Program-made: the position numbers and the translations under genes
Notes under the pieces: model-generated
What the model was told of the DNA's origin: nothing
Databases searched by the model: none
Seen by the model: the letters and a program-made list of their open reading frames with translations, nothing else
Shown here: positions 18,638-26,862 of the stretch, in pieces
Position numbering within the stretch: position 1 is the first letter of the stretch
Layout of the letters: every line of letters begins with the position of its first letter
Assembly (NCBI RefSeq): GCF_002019735.1
Contig: NZ_KV917378.1
Coordinates: 3,436,869-3,500,868, forward strand
Source of the DNA: Salipaludibacillus agaradhaerens
GTDB taxonomy: Bacteria > Bacillota > Bacilli > Bacillales > Salisediminibacteriaceae
DNA: 64,000 bases
Direction: 5' to 3'

Positions 18638-20830
18638 ATGGGAATTACTTATAACGAAAAAGACAACACGTTTCACTTACAGGCTAAAGATACTAGCTAT
18701 ATTTTAAATGTGCGAGAAGGTGGCTATCTAGCACATTTGTACTGGGGTAAGAAAGTGGAAAAGTATAACGGTTCGAATGCACTTCGCTATTTTGATAGAG
18801 GATTTTCGCCAAACCCTGTTGGAGCAGGAACAGATCGTACTTTCTCGCTAGACACGTTACCACAAGAATACCCTAGTTATGGCACTACGGACTTTCGCAA
18901 TCCAGCTTTTCAGGTGGAATTGGAAAACGGTTCTACGATTACGGATTTCCGTTACCAATCCCATAAAATCTTAAAAGGTAAGCCAGCATTAGAAGGATTA
19001 CCTTCCACTTATGTTGAGACGGAAGACGAGGCTTGGACGCTTGAAGTTTTACTGACTGATACAGTCATTGATTTGCATGCAACGGTCACTTATACAGTGT
19101 TTACTAACTTTAATGCGATAACAAGATCTGTTCGTTTACAAAATAAAGGCAATGAAAATATGAAGATAGTAAAAGCGGCTAGCATGAATGTAGATTTTCA
19201 TGAAGCTGATTTTGATTTTGTGACATTGCCGGGGGCCCATATTAGAGAACGCTACATTTCAAGAGTGCCAGTTAGAGAAGGTGTTCAATCAATAGAAAGC
19301 CGTAGGGGAGCTAGCAGTCATCAACAAAACCCTTTCATGGCTTTAGTAAGAAAAGAAACGGATGAATGTCATGGTGAGGTTTTCGCCTTTAACTTTGTTT
19401 ATAGCGGAAATTTCTTAGGTTTAGTTGAAGTTGATCAATTTCAACAGACACGTGTCAATATGGGGATAAACCCTTTTGACTTTTCTTGGCTTTTAATGCC
19501 GGGAGACTCATTTCAAGCACCAGAAGTGGTGATGGTATATGCAGATAAAGGATTCAATGACATGTCAAATACGTTTCATAAACTTTACAGAACAAGACTT
19601 TGTAGAGGGGATTTCCGTGATAAAGAACGTCCTATATTAATTAACAACTGGGAAGCCACTTATTTTGATTTTAATGAAAATAAAATAATGGAAATTGCAG
19701 AACAGAGCAAGGAATTGGGTATTGAATTGTTTGTCCTTGATGATGGTTGGTTTGGAAAGCGGGATGATGATTTTACCTCGTTAGGTGACTGGGTTGTAGA
19801 TAAAGATAAGCTCCCTAATGGTATGAAGCATTTAGCTGAAAAAGTTGAAGCGATGGATATGCAGTTTGGTCTTTGGTTTGAACCAGAAATGATTTCAGAA
19901 GAGAGTGACTTATATCGGAAACATCCTGATTGGTGCATCCATGTTCCAGGTCGAGGCCGCTCTACTGGACGTAGTCAGCTTATTTTAGACCTTTCTCGTG
20001 AAGAGGTGTGTCAAAATATTATCGACCAACTAACAGGCATTCTTTCAAATGCCCCAATCAGTTATGTGAAGTGGGATATGAATCGGCACATGACAGAAAT
20101 CGGTTCAGCCGCTTTGCCTGCTAACCGACAAAGAGAGACAGCTCATCGTTATATGCTTGGTTTGTATAAGATCATGGAAGAATTAACAACAGCGTTTCCG
20201 CATATTCTCTTTGAAAGTTGTTCAGGTGGGGGAGGGCGTTTTGATCCGGGAATGCTCTATTACATGCCACAAGTGTGGACGAGTGATAATACAGATGCTA
20301 TCTCGCGCTTGAAGATACAATATGGCACAAGCTTAGTTTATCCTATCAGTACAATGGGAGCGCATGTGTCAGCAGTACCCAATCATCAAGTACATCGTAC
20401 CACAACGTTAAAGACGAGAGGTCATGTGGCCATGTCTGGAAATTTTGGATACGAATTAGATGTGACAGAATTAACAGAGAGTGAGCGAAAGCAGGTTTTT
20501 CAGCAAACGGCTTTTTATAAAAAAAATCGTGCGTTAATTCAATTTGGTGACTTTTATCGTCTCAAAAGCCCCTTTAATGGGAATGATGCCGCATGGATAT
20601 TTGTTTCACCTAACAAAGAAGAAGCTGTATTTGTTTATGTGACTATATTAGCAGAACCAGCACCGCCGTTTAAGAAGGTCAAACTTGCCGGATTAGATGA
20701 AAGTAAAAGCTATCACATTGAAGAGATTAATCACGATTATAATGGTGATGAGTTAATGAATATTGGATTAAACATCCCATTATTAGAAGGGGATTTCCAG
20801 AGTATAATGTGGAAGCTATCAGCGACTTAA
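18638..20830 (+). CDS. Alpha-galactosidase, glycoside hydrolase family 36
   Basis: This is a 730-residue intracellular enzyme (no signal peptide) that removes terminal alpha-1,6-galactose from melibiose, raffinose and stachyose by a retaining mechanism. An N-terminal beta-sandwich (about 1-330) precedes the TIM barrel. The nucleophile is Asp480 in VKWDMNR and the acid/base is Asp550 in TSDNTDA. Length and spacing fit the RafA/AgaN type. FESCSGGGGRFD is another family signature. ATG 18638 is preceded by GGGAGG at 7 bases; the in-frame TTG at 18623 overlaps that site. It sits in the operon between the permeases and a PfkB kinase. A divergent GH36 paralogue lies at 31867. Confidence 0.95.
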   Translation: MGITYNEKDNTFHLQAKDTSYILNVREGGYLAHLYWGKKVEKYNGSNALRYFDRGFSPNPVGAGTDRTFSLDTLPQEYPSYGTTDFRNPAFQVELENGSTITDFRYQSHKILKGKPALEGLPSTYVETEDEAWTLEVLLTDTVIDLHATVTYTVFTNFNAITRSVRLQNKGNENMKIVKAASMNVDFHEADFDFVTLPGAHIRERYISRVPVREGVQSIESRRGASSHQQNPFMALVRKETDECHGEVFAFNFVYSGNFLGLVEVDQFQQTRVNMGINPFDFSWLLMPGDSFQAPEVVMVYADKGFNDMSNTFHKLYRTRLCRGDFRDKERPILINNWEATYFDFNENKIMEIAEQSKELGIELFVLDDGWFGKRDDDFTSLGDWVVDKDKLPNGMKHLAEKVEAMDMQFGLWFEPEMISEESDLYRKHPDWCIHVPGRGRSTGRSQLILDLSREEVCQNIIDQLTGILSNAPISYVKWDMNRHMTEIGSAALPANRQRETAHRYMLGLYKIMEELTTAFPHILFESCSGGGGRFDPGMLYYMPQVWTSDNTDAISRLKIQYGTSLVYPISTMGAHVSAVPNHQVHRTTTLKTRGHVAMSGNFGYELDVTELTESERKQVFQQTAFYKKNRALIQFGDFYRLKSPFNGNDAAWIFVSPNKEEAVFVYVTILAEPAPPFKKVKLAGLDESKSYHIEEINHDYNGDELMNIGLNIPLLEGDFQSIMWKLSAT

Positions 20831-20891
20831 ACATACTAACAGTATGTGAGACATGGAGTTACTTTAAGTTTAACTCAGTGGAGGAGTAGAC

Positions 20892-21848
20892 ATGTTTGAT
20901 TTTGACAAAAGAATAGAGCTCCCTCATAAAGAAAATGATGTTTTGGCTGTTGGGGAGCTTCTTATTGATATGATATCGGTTGACTATGATGGGGATTTCG
21001 CTGGGAAGACGTTTAATAAATTTTTTGGAGGAGCCCCTTCAAATATTGCCATGAATATCACGAAGTTAGGAGGCCATTCAATTGTCGCCTCGGCTGTTGG
21101 ACAGGATGGTTTAGGTCGGTATTTAATTAACCATTTAAAAGAAGCGGGGATGGATGCTAACTATATTCAGGAAGTGGATTGTGCTACGAGTATGGTATTA
21201 GTAACCAAAAGTAAAAGGAGTCCATCCCCTATCTTCTATCGAGATGCGGACATGTATTTATCGTATACTCCGGAGTTAGAACAGGCATTAATGGCGTCTA
21301 ACATCATGCACTTTTCTTGTTGGCCTATCTCAAGGGTGCCTGTGAGACAGACGATTGAAAAACTAATTGATTTAGCAAGAAAAGAGCGCAAATTAATTTG
21401 TTTTGACCCTAATTATCATCCAATGATATGGAAAAAAGATGAAGATGGGGTTGCTTATATTAAATCACTCATTGAGAAAGTTGATATTATCAAACCTTCT
21501 GAAGATGATGCTGAAAGGTTATTTGGAAAAGATACGTATGACAATCACATCGCTCATTTTCTAAGACTAGGGGCAAAGCTTGTCATTATGACTCTTGGTA
21601 AGGATGGTGCTATCGTATCTAATGGAAAAGAGACGATAACGCTGAAATCGCTTGCTACAGATGTGATAGACACGACAGGTGCAGGAGATGCCTTTTGGTC
21701 AGGATTTTACACGGCTATCGTAAAAGGATATACGATTAGAGAAGCGTTAAATTTAGGTTCAGCAGTCAGTGCTTATAAGTTGAAGCATGAGGGTGCTGTT
21801 GTTGAACTGCCGAAGCTCCCTGTCATAAAAAAGGTTTATGGAATTTAG
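20892..21848 (+). CDS. PfkB-family carbohydrate kinase, probable fructokinase
   Basis: This ribokinase-fold sugar kinase of 318 residues has the N-terminal signature FGGAPSNIAMNITKLGG (about 44-60) and the C-terminal ATP/anion-hole signature DTTGAGDAFWSGF with the catalytic base at Asp266. It would phosphorylate fructose with ATP in the cytoplasm. The assignment to fructose rests on context: the next gene encodes sucrose phosphorylase, which releases fructose. Other PfkB substrates such as 2-keto-3-deoxygluconate or tagatose cannot be excluded from sequence. The ribosome site is GGAGGAG before ATG 20892, and only 12 bases separate it from the next gene. Confidence 0.85.
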   Translation: MFDFDKRIELPHKENDVLAVGELLIDMISVDYDGDFAGKTFNKFFGGAPSNIAMNITKLGGHSIVASAVGQDGLGRYLINHLKEAGMDANYIQEVDCATSMVLVTKSKRSPSPIFYRDADMYLSYTPELEQALMASNIMHFSCWPISRVPVRQTIEKLIDLARKERKLICFDPNYHPMIWKKDEDGVAYIKSLIEKVDIIKPSEDDAERLFGKDTYDNHIAHFLRLGAKLVIMTLGKDGAIVSNGKETITLKSLATDVIDTTGAGDAFWSGFYTAIVKGYTIREALNLGSAVSAYKLKHEGAVVELPKLPVIKKVYGI

Positions 21849-21860
21849 GAGGACACGACA

Positions 21861-23330
21861 ATGGCATTAAAAAATAAAGTACAGCTAATCACTTATCCAG
21901 ATTCTTTAGGGGGAAATTTGCAAGCTCTTAACCATGTACTTTCCACTTATTTTCCTAAAACGTTTCAAGGTGGTGTGCATATTCTCCCTCCTTTTCCTTC
22001 ATCGGGAGATAGAGGATTTGCACCATTAACCTATTTAGAAATCGAGCCTGAATTTGGAACTTGGGATGATATTAAAACCATTGGTGAAGAGTATGATGTC
22101 TTGTTAGATTTGATGGTTAATCACATTTCTAGAAAGTCGAAATACTTTCAAGATTTTTTAAAAAAGGGTCGAAAATCAGCATATGCAGACTACTTTATTA
22201 CACTAGATAAAATATGGGGAGATGGGGAACCCGTCCAAGAAGATATTGACAAAATGTTTTTACGTCGCTCATTACCATACTCCACGTTCACGATTGAAGA
22301 AACCGGAGAGGAAGAAAAGGTCTGGACGACGTTTGGGAAAACCGACCCTTCTGAACAAATCGATCTTGACGTAAAGTCTGAGAAAGTCAAACAGCTTTTC
22401 TACGATTTCTTTCATAACTTTAAACAAAACAATGTGAAGATTGTGAGATTAGATGCTGTTGGATATGTGATCAAAAAACTCGGTACAAGCTGCTTCTTTG
22501 TTGAACCAGACATTTATCAGTTTTTAGATTGGATTAAAGACCTGGCTGATTCTTTAGATATCGCATTATTACCTGAAGTCCATGCTCATTATACGATTCA
22601 ATATAAGCTGGCAGAACACGGCTGCTGGATATATGATTTTATTCTACCTTATAGAATTCTAGATACGTTGATTAACAAAAACAGTACTGCTCTTTACGAT
22701 TATCTTGAAACGAGACCGGAAAAGCAGTTTACGATGTTAGACTGTCATGACGGTATTCCAGTTAAACCAGATATGGATGACTTAATTGATACAAAGGAAG
22801 CAAAAGAATTAGTGGATGTATGTTTGGAGAGAGGCTCTAACTTAAGTTTAATTATGTCTGATGAACATAAAGATGTGGATGGGTTTGATGTTCATCAAAT
22901 TAGGTGCTCATATTATTCTGTACTTAACTGTGACGATGATGCTTACTTAGCAGCCAGAGCTATTCAACTTTTTACACCAGGAATACCACAAGTCTACTAT
23001 GTAGGGCTTTTGGCAGGAGAAAATAATCACAAAAAAATAGAAGAAACCGGTGACGGAAGGGAAATAAACCGACAGAACTTTAGTGTTGAAGAAATCGAGG
23101 CGTCACTAGAAAAAGACGTCGTACAGCGATTATTAAAATTAATCGACTTTAGAAATGACTACGAAGCATTTAATGGAGACTTCAGTGTACAAAAGTCAGC
23201 GGATCATGAAGTTATAATGGGATGGGTGAAAGACGGAAAACAGTGCTCATTGTTTATTGATTTAAATAATAGTCAATCTATCATCAAGTATACCGGTGAA
23301 AATGGCGAAATTATTAAGTATTATGTATAA
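21861..23330 (+). CDS. gtfA: Sucrose phosphorylase, GH13_18
   Basis: This cytoplasmic enzyme of 489 residues converts sucrose and phosphate into alpha-glucose-1-phosphate and fructose. It has the reduced GH13 barrel of this subfamily. The nucleophile is Asp198 in VRLDAVGY, the acid/base is Glu239 in LPEVHAHY, and the transition-state stabiliser is Asp297 in DCHDG. The N-terminus (QLITYPDSLGGNL, HILPPFPSSGDRGFAP) is diagnostic. The length equals the usual 480-505 residues. The ribosome site is TAGGAGG. It is the last gene of the operon, ahead of a strong terminator. In the pathway it acts after the GH36 enzyme has cut raffinose to sucrose, and its fructose goes to the preceding kinase. Confidence 0.95.
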   Translation: MALKNKVQLITYPDSLGGNLQALNHVLSTYFPKTFQGGVHILPPFPSSGDRGFAPLTYLEIEPEFGTWDDIKTIGEEYDVLLDLMVNHISRKSKYFQDFLKKGRKSAYADYFITLDKIWGDGEPVQEDIDKMFLRRSLPYSTFTIEETGEEEKVWTTFGKTDPSEQIDLDVKSEKVKQLFYDFFHNFKQNNVKIVRLDAVGYVIKKLGTSCFFVEPDIYQFLDWIKDLADSLDIALLPEVHAHYTIQYKLAEHGCWIYDFILPYRILDTLINKNSTALYDYLETRPEKQFTMLDCHDGIPVKPDMDDLIDTKEAKELVDVCLERGSNLSLIMSDEHKDVDGFDVHQIRCSYYSVLNCDDDAYLAARAIQLFTPGIPQVYYVGLLAGENNHKKIEETGDGREINRQNFSVEEIEASLEKDVVQRLLKLIDFRNDYEAFNGDFSVQKSADHEVIMGWVKDGKQCSLFIDLNNSQSIIKYTGENGEIIKYYV

Positions 23331-23377
23331 CACTAAACACTAGTAAATATAATAAAGCTTTTTAAATAATGAATGAT

Positions 23378-23413
23378 AAACGAGACAAGGTTTTAGCCTT
23401 GTCTCGTTTTTTT
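23378..23413 (+). terminator. Terminator of the msm-like operon
   Basis: AACGAGACAAGG / CCTTGTCTCGTT pair over 12 bp with a 6-base loop (23379-23408) and run into a T-tract to 23413. Confidence 0.93.
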
Positions 23414-23531
23414 CGTGGGTCTAATAGATAAAAGAGATTGTGTACTTATATAAAGTGACTATAACGTATTTAAATTGAAATAGTTCCTTCATTGTCTGCT
23501 TCAGGTCTCACTTCATGTGAATTAATTCACC

Positions 23532-23561
23532 AGTAAATAGTTTACTAAATAATTTACTAAA
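23532..23561. promoter_or_regulatory. Putative LacI-type operators upstream of the second galactoside operon
   Basis: AGTAAA-TAG-TTTACT (23532-23546) is a perfect inverted repeat. TTTACTAAA then occurs twice, at 23541-23549 and 23553-23561, 12 bases apart. They lie just upstream of the -35 box at 23566. The same half-site is seen by the LacI gene (13662) and the msm-like operon (15285). Confidence 0.5.
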
Positions 23562-23565
23562 TGTA

Positions 23566-23594
23566 TTGACTAATAGAGTTATAGGATTTATCAT
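23566..23594 (+). promoter_or_regulatory. Sigma-A promoter of the second galactoside operon
   Basis: TTGACT (23566-23571), 17-base spacer, TATCAT (23589-23594). The first start codon is 45 bases downstream. Confidence 0.7.
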
Positions 23595-23599
23595 TTGTA

Positions 23600-23613
23600 T
23601 GAAAGGGTTTTCA
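23600..23613. promoter_or_regulatory. cre-like CcpA site
   Basis: TGAAAGGGTTTTCA matches the cre consensus TGNAANCGNWNNCA except for the central C. It is symmetrical (TATGAAA / TTTTCATA) and lies just downstream of the promoter, a position suited to repression. Confidence 0.5.
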
Positions 23614-23639
23614 TAAAATTTCTTAGGGGGATTTTAAGC

Positions 23640-24923
23640 ATGAAAAAAACAGTTTTGTTGTGTTCTGCTATGGTTATGATGCTTGCTGCTTGTGGAAATG
23701 AAGAAACGACTGACAATGCCACAGATAATAATGGTGGAGGGGAGACTCAGACTCTGACAGCATGGGCTTGGAATATTAACATCCCTGTATTGGAAGAGGC
23801 GGCTGAACGTTTTGCTGAAGAGAATCCAGGTTTTGAATTAGATATTGTAGAGCAAGGAACACCAGATGTTTATCAACAGATTACAACAGGGCTTCAGGCA
23901 GGGGGACAAGGACTGCCTGACATCATGCTTATAGAAGATGATCGTGTTCAAGGTTACTTAAATTCATTCCCAGAAGCTTTTCTGGATTTGTCAGAATACG
24001 GTTTTGACGATGAGCATGGCGAGAAATTTCCAGAATTTAAAACAGAGTTATTAACGTTAAATGACAGCATATACGGCGTGCCGTTTGATGCAGGACCAGC
24101 AGGTGTTTTTTACAGAGTAGATTTATTTGAAGAAGCAGGAATTGACGCGAATCAAATAGAAACGTGGGATGATTTCATAGAAGCAGGCCATACGTTAAGG
24201 GAAGAACTGGATGTTGCTTTAACGGGAATTGATATTAACAATGATGACGGCGTTTACAGAATGATGCTGAATCAGCAAGGGACATTTTATTTTAATGAAG
24301 AAGGCGAAATCAATTTGAACTCTCAAGAATCTATACAAGCCATGGAAGTCGTCAAACGGCTTCATGAGGAAGGCTTAAATGAAAATCTTGTAGGGTGGGA
24401 TGCATGGCTTGGTGGGCTTGCTAACGGTAACGTGGCAACGGCGCCTTCAGGCGCATGGTTAACTGGTTCATTGACTGAACAGGCGCCTAACTTGGAAGGG
24501 GATTGGGATGTTATGCCACTTCCAGCCTTTGAAGAAGGTGGGAACCGGGCAGCTAACCTTGGAGGAAGTAACTATATGATATCAGCAAACTCTGAAAATC
24601 CAGATCTTGCTTATGATTTTATGGCCTTTTTCGCAACATCTGAAGAGGTGCAACTTGCCGCAATGGAAGGCGGATTATTCCCATCTTTAAACACGATATA
24701 TGAGGAAGGGGTCTTTTCAGAACCAGTTGCTTATTTTAATGATCAACCGATTTGGGAAATGTTTGCAGGAATGATGGAAGATATTCCATACGCTAACTAC
24801 ACTGGAAATTACGCTGTGGCGAGAGATGAAGCAGAAACGGCCCAAGCAGAAGCCGTTGGTGGGCGCTCAGTTGAAGAGGCGTTAGAACGAGCAGCCAATC
24901 AACTGGACAATCGTATAAACTAG
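23640..24923 (+). CDS. Sugar ABC transporter substrate-binding lipoprotein
   Basis: This is a family 1 solute-binding protein of 427 residues for the second galactoside importer. The signal peptide ends in lipobox LAAC with Cys18 lipidated, followed by an acidic Thr/Asn/Gly linker. Visible family features are LEEAAERFAEENPGFELDI, YGVPFDAGPAGVFYRVDLF and a C-terminal PDLAYDFMAFFATSEEVQLAA. ATG 23640 is chosen because TTAGGGGG lies about 9 bases upstream; earlier in-frame TTG codons have no ribosome site and fall in the control region. It is only distantly related to the protein encoded at 15410. Context (GH35, GH42, GH36) suggests beta- and alpha-galactosyl oligosaccharides as ligands, which is inference. 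Confidence 0.9.
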   Translation: MKKTVLLCSAMVMMLAACGNEETTDNATDNNGGGETQTLTAWAWNINIPVLEEAAERFAEENPGFELDIVEQGTPDVYQQITTGLQAGGQGLPDIMLIEDDRVQGYLNSFPEAFLDLSEYGFDDEHGEKFPEFKTELLTLNDSIYGVPFDAGPAGVFYRVDLFEEAGIDANQIETWDDFIEAGHTLREELDVALTGIDINNDDGVYRMMLNQQGTFYFNEEGEINLNSQESIQAMEVVKRLHEEGLNENLVGWDAWLGGLANGNVATAPSGAWLTGSLTEQAPNLEGDWDVMPLPAFEEGGNRAANLGGSNYMISANSENPDLAYDFMAFFATSEEVQLAAMEGGLFPSLNTIYEEGVFSEPVAYFNDQPIWEMFAGMMEDIPYANYTGNYAVARDEAETAQAEAVGGRSVEEALERAANQLDNRIN

Positions 24924-24933
24924 TAAGTCAATG

Positions 24934-24965
24934 GAATAAAGGGTGGATTTTCCAGCCCTTTATTC
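24934..24965 (+). other. Strong hairpin after the binding-protein gene
   Basis: GAATAAAGGG / CCCTTTATTC (24934-24943 / 24956-24965) form a 10-bp stem extended by an inner TGG/CCA. Only ACTATTTATT follows. It is the third binding-protein gene in the window with such a hairpin before its permeases. Confidence 0.6.
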
Positions 24966-24969
24966 ACTA

Positions 24970-25125
24970 TTTATTATAGATAATCGTCCGTAACTCCCGT
25001 CTTAACATGGAGAGGAGAGTTAACTCCATTTAGACAGGAGATACCGGACGCTAATATCTTGATTTACTCAACGATCAATCAGTGGTGATGAACGAAAATC
25101 TCCATTGATTGAAGGTTCGTTTTAC
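24970..25125 (+). repeat. bcr1-like dispersed structured repeat, copy B (inside an operon)
   Basis: Full-length copy, 156 bp, with TTTAT at 24970-24974 and TTTAC at 25121-25125. Outer stem CGTCCG/CGGACG. The inner stem is ATGGA/TCCAT where most other copies have ATAGA/TCTAT, a clean compensatory change. The loop is GAGGAGAG. It lies between the binding-protein and permease genes of one transport operon, so it should be part of the polycistronic transcript. Confidence 0.88.
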
Positions 25126-25161
25126 TAAATTAGAGATCATTAATAAAGGCTGGGTGAAAAA

Positions 25162-26016
25162 ATGAATCAGACGAATAGAGCACCGTACTTTTTTATAGCG
25201 CCAGCTGTTATATTATTTTTACTATTTACAGCTTACCCTATATTAGCCTCCCTTTATTTAAGTTTTCAACGTTATGAAGGGGGGAGCTACTCGTTTGTAG
25301 GTCTCGCTAATTATAGTCGATTAATGGGGGATTCCATCTTTTGGACCGCCTTAAGTAATACGTTTATTATCTTTATTTTCCAAGTTCCGATTATGTTAAT
25401 TTTGGCGATGATATTGGCGAGTGTTTTAAATAGTCAGTTGTTAAAGTTGAAAGGTTTTTTTCGAGTATCGTTTTTCTTACCGGCGGTCACATCTCTCGTT
25501 GCTTATTCTCTCTTGTTTTCTGTGATGCTACAAGATAACGGCCTGTTTAACGAGCTTTTAAGTTATATAGGAATCGGCCCTATTCCGTGGTTATCAGATG
25601 CCACCTGGGCAAAAGTCTCTATTATTATGGCGATGACATGGCGCTGGACAGGATATAATATGATTATTTTTCTTGCAGCACTTCAGAATATTCCAGAAGA
25701 AATGTATGAAGCTGCGTCTATTGATGGAGCAGGGAAAATAAGACAGTTTTTCTCTATTACAATACCAAATTTAAAACCTATCATTCTATTTGCGGGTATT
25801 TTATCGACCATTGGGACATTGCAATTATTCGATGAGCCATTCAACTTGACGAGTGGTGGACCAGGTAATGCGACGATGACACTTGGGCTTTATATTTATG
25901 AAAATGGTTTTGAGTATTTTGACTTCAGTTATGGTAGTGCAGTGGCATATGTGGTTGTTGTGTTAGTAGCCGTGTTATCGTTTGTCCAATTCAAATTTAC
26001 GGGTGATAAGTCATGA
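25162..26016 (+). CDS. Sugar ABC transporter permease, MalF type
   Basis: This is a channel subunit of the second galactoside importer, 284 residues with about six membrane helices and almost no N-terminal tail (the first helix starts near residue 8). The EAA loop is MYEAASIDGAGKIRQFFSITIPNLKP, followed by the conserved LQLFDEPFNLTSGGPGNATMT. The ribosome site is weak (GGCTGGGTG before ATG 25162). The stop overlaps the next start as ATGA, giving coupled translation. It is separated from its binding-protein gene by a hairpin and repeat copy B, 238 bases in all. Confidence 0.92.
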   Translation: MNQTNRAPYFFIAPAVILFLLFTAYPILASLYLSFQRYEGGSYSFVGLANYSRLMGDSIFWTALSNTFIIFIFQVPIMLILAMILASVLNSQLLKLKGFFRVSFFLPAVTSLVAYSLLFSVMLQDNGLFNELLSYIGIGPIPWLSDATWAKVSIIMAMTWRWTGYNMIIFLAALQNIPEEMYEAASIDGAGKIRQFFSITIPNLKPIILFAGILSTIGTLQLFDEPFNLTSGGPGNATMTLGLYIYENGFEYFDFSYGSAVAYVVVVLVAVLSFVQFKFTGDKS

Positions 26017-26849
26017 AACAAAAAACGAAAGCACAAGTGATGTTCGGTAAGGTTGGTATGTACGTATTATTGGGAATATTTCTCGTTATCTCAATCTTCC
26101 CATTCTATTGGATGTTGGTAGGTTCTACTAATAGCTCTGATAAAATGTTCACGAGTCCGCCGACACTTTCCTTTGGTGGGCAGTTTATGGAGAACTTAAT
26201 TAATTTAGATAATACCGTTGGAATCGGAAGAGTACTGTTTAATTCGCTTTTTGTTTCTGGTACTTATGTTGTTTTAGCCCTTATCGTCAGCTCTACAGCA
26301 GCATATGCTTTTGCTAAATTTGACTTTAAGGGAAGAAATGTTATTTTCACGATTTTGATTTTGTCGATGATGATCCCTTATCAAGCCACATTAATTCCTC
26401 TCTTTCAAATGATGTCGGCTTATGGGTTATTAAATACGTATTTCGCGCTTATTGCGCCCCAATTATGCTATCCGTTTGCCATCTTCCTTATGAGACAAAA
26501 TTTCCTTGCTTTTCCGAGTGAACTCCTGGAATCAGCTAGGTTAGATGGCGCCGGTGAATTTAAAATCTTTTTGAAGATCGTTCTTCCATCAATGAAGCCA
26601 GCATTAGCAGCTACATCTATTTTCTTATTTATGTATCAGTGGAACAATTTTATGTGGCCGCTTGTGGCTATTAGAACACAAGACATGTATACATTCCCTG
26701 TGGCGTTATCAACCTTAAGTGGTGTATCGTATACCGATTATGGACAAATGATGATGGGGATATCGATCGCCACTGTTCCAATTATGATTTTCTTTCTTGT
26801 TTTACAAAGACATTTTATATCAGGGATGCTAGGAAGTGCTGTTAAATAG
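26013..26849 (+). CDS. Sugar ABC transporter permease, MalG type
   Basis: This is the second channel subunit of the same importer, 278 residues with about six membrane helices. The EAA loop is LLESARLDGAGEFKIFLKIVLPSMKP and the C-terminus reads LQRHFISGMLGSAVK, standard for the MalG group. Its ATG lies inside the end of the preceding gene (4-base overlap, ATGA). The GH35 beta-galactosidase gene starts 13 bases after its stop. There is again no ATPase in the operon. Confidence 0.92.
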   Translation: MKQKTKAQVMFGKVGMYVLLGIFLVISIFPFYWMLVGSTNSSDKMFTSPPTLSFGGQFMENLINLDNTVGIGRVLFNSLFVSGTYVVLALIVSSTAAYAFAKFDFKGRNVIFTILILSMMIPYQATLIPLFQMMSAYGLLNTYFALIAPQLCYPFAIFLMRQNFLAFPSELLESARLDGAGEFKIFLKIVLPSMKPALAATSIFLFMYQWNNFMWPLVAIRTQDMYTFPVALSTLSGVSYTDYGQMMMGISIATVPIMIFFLVLQRHFISGMLGSAVK

Positions 26850-26862
26850 AAAGGATGACACG

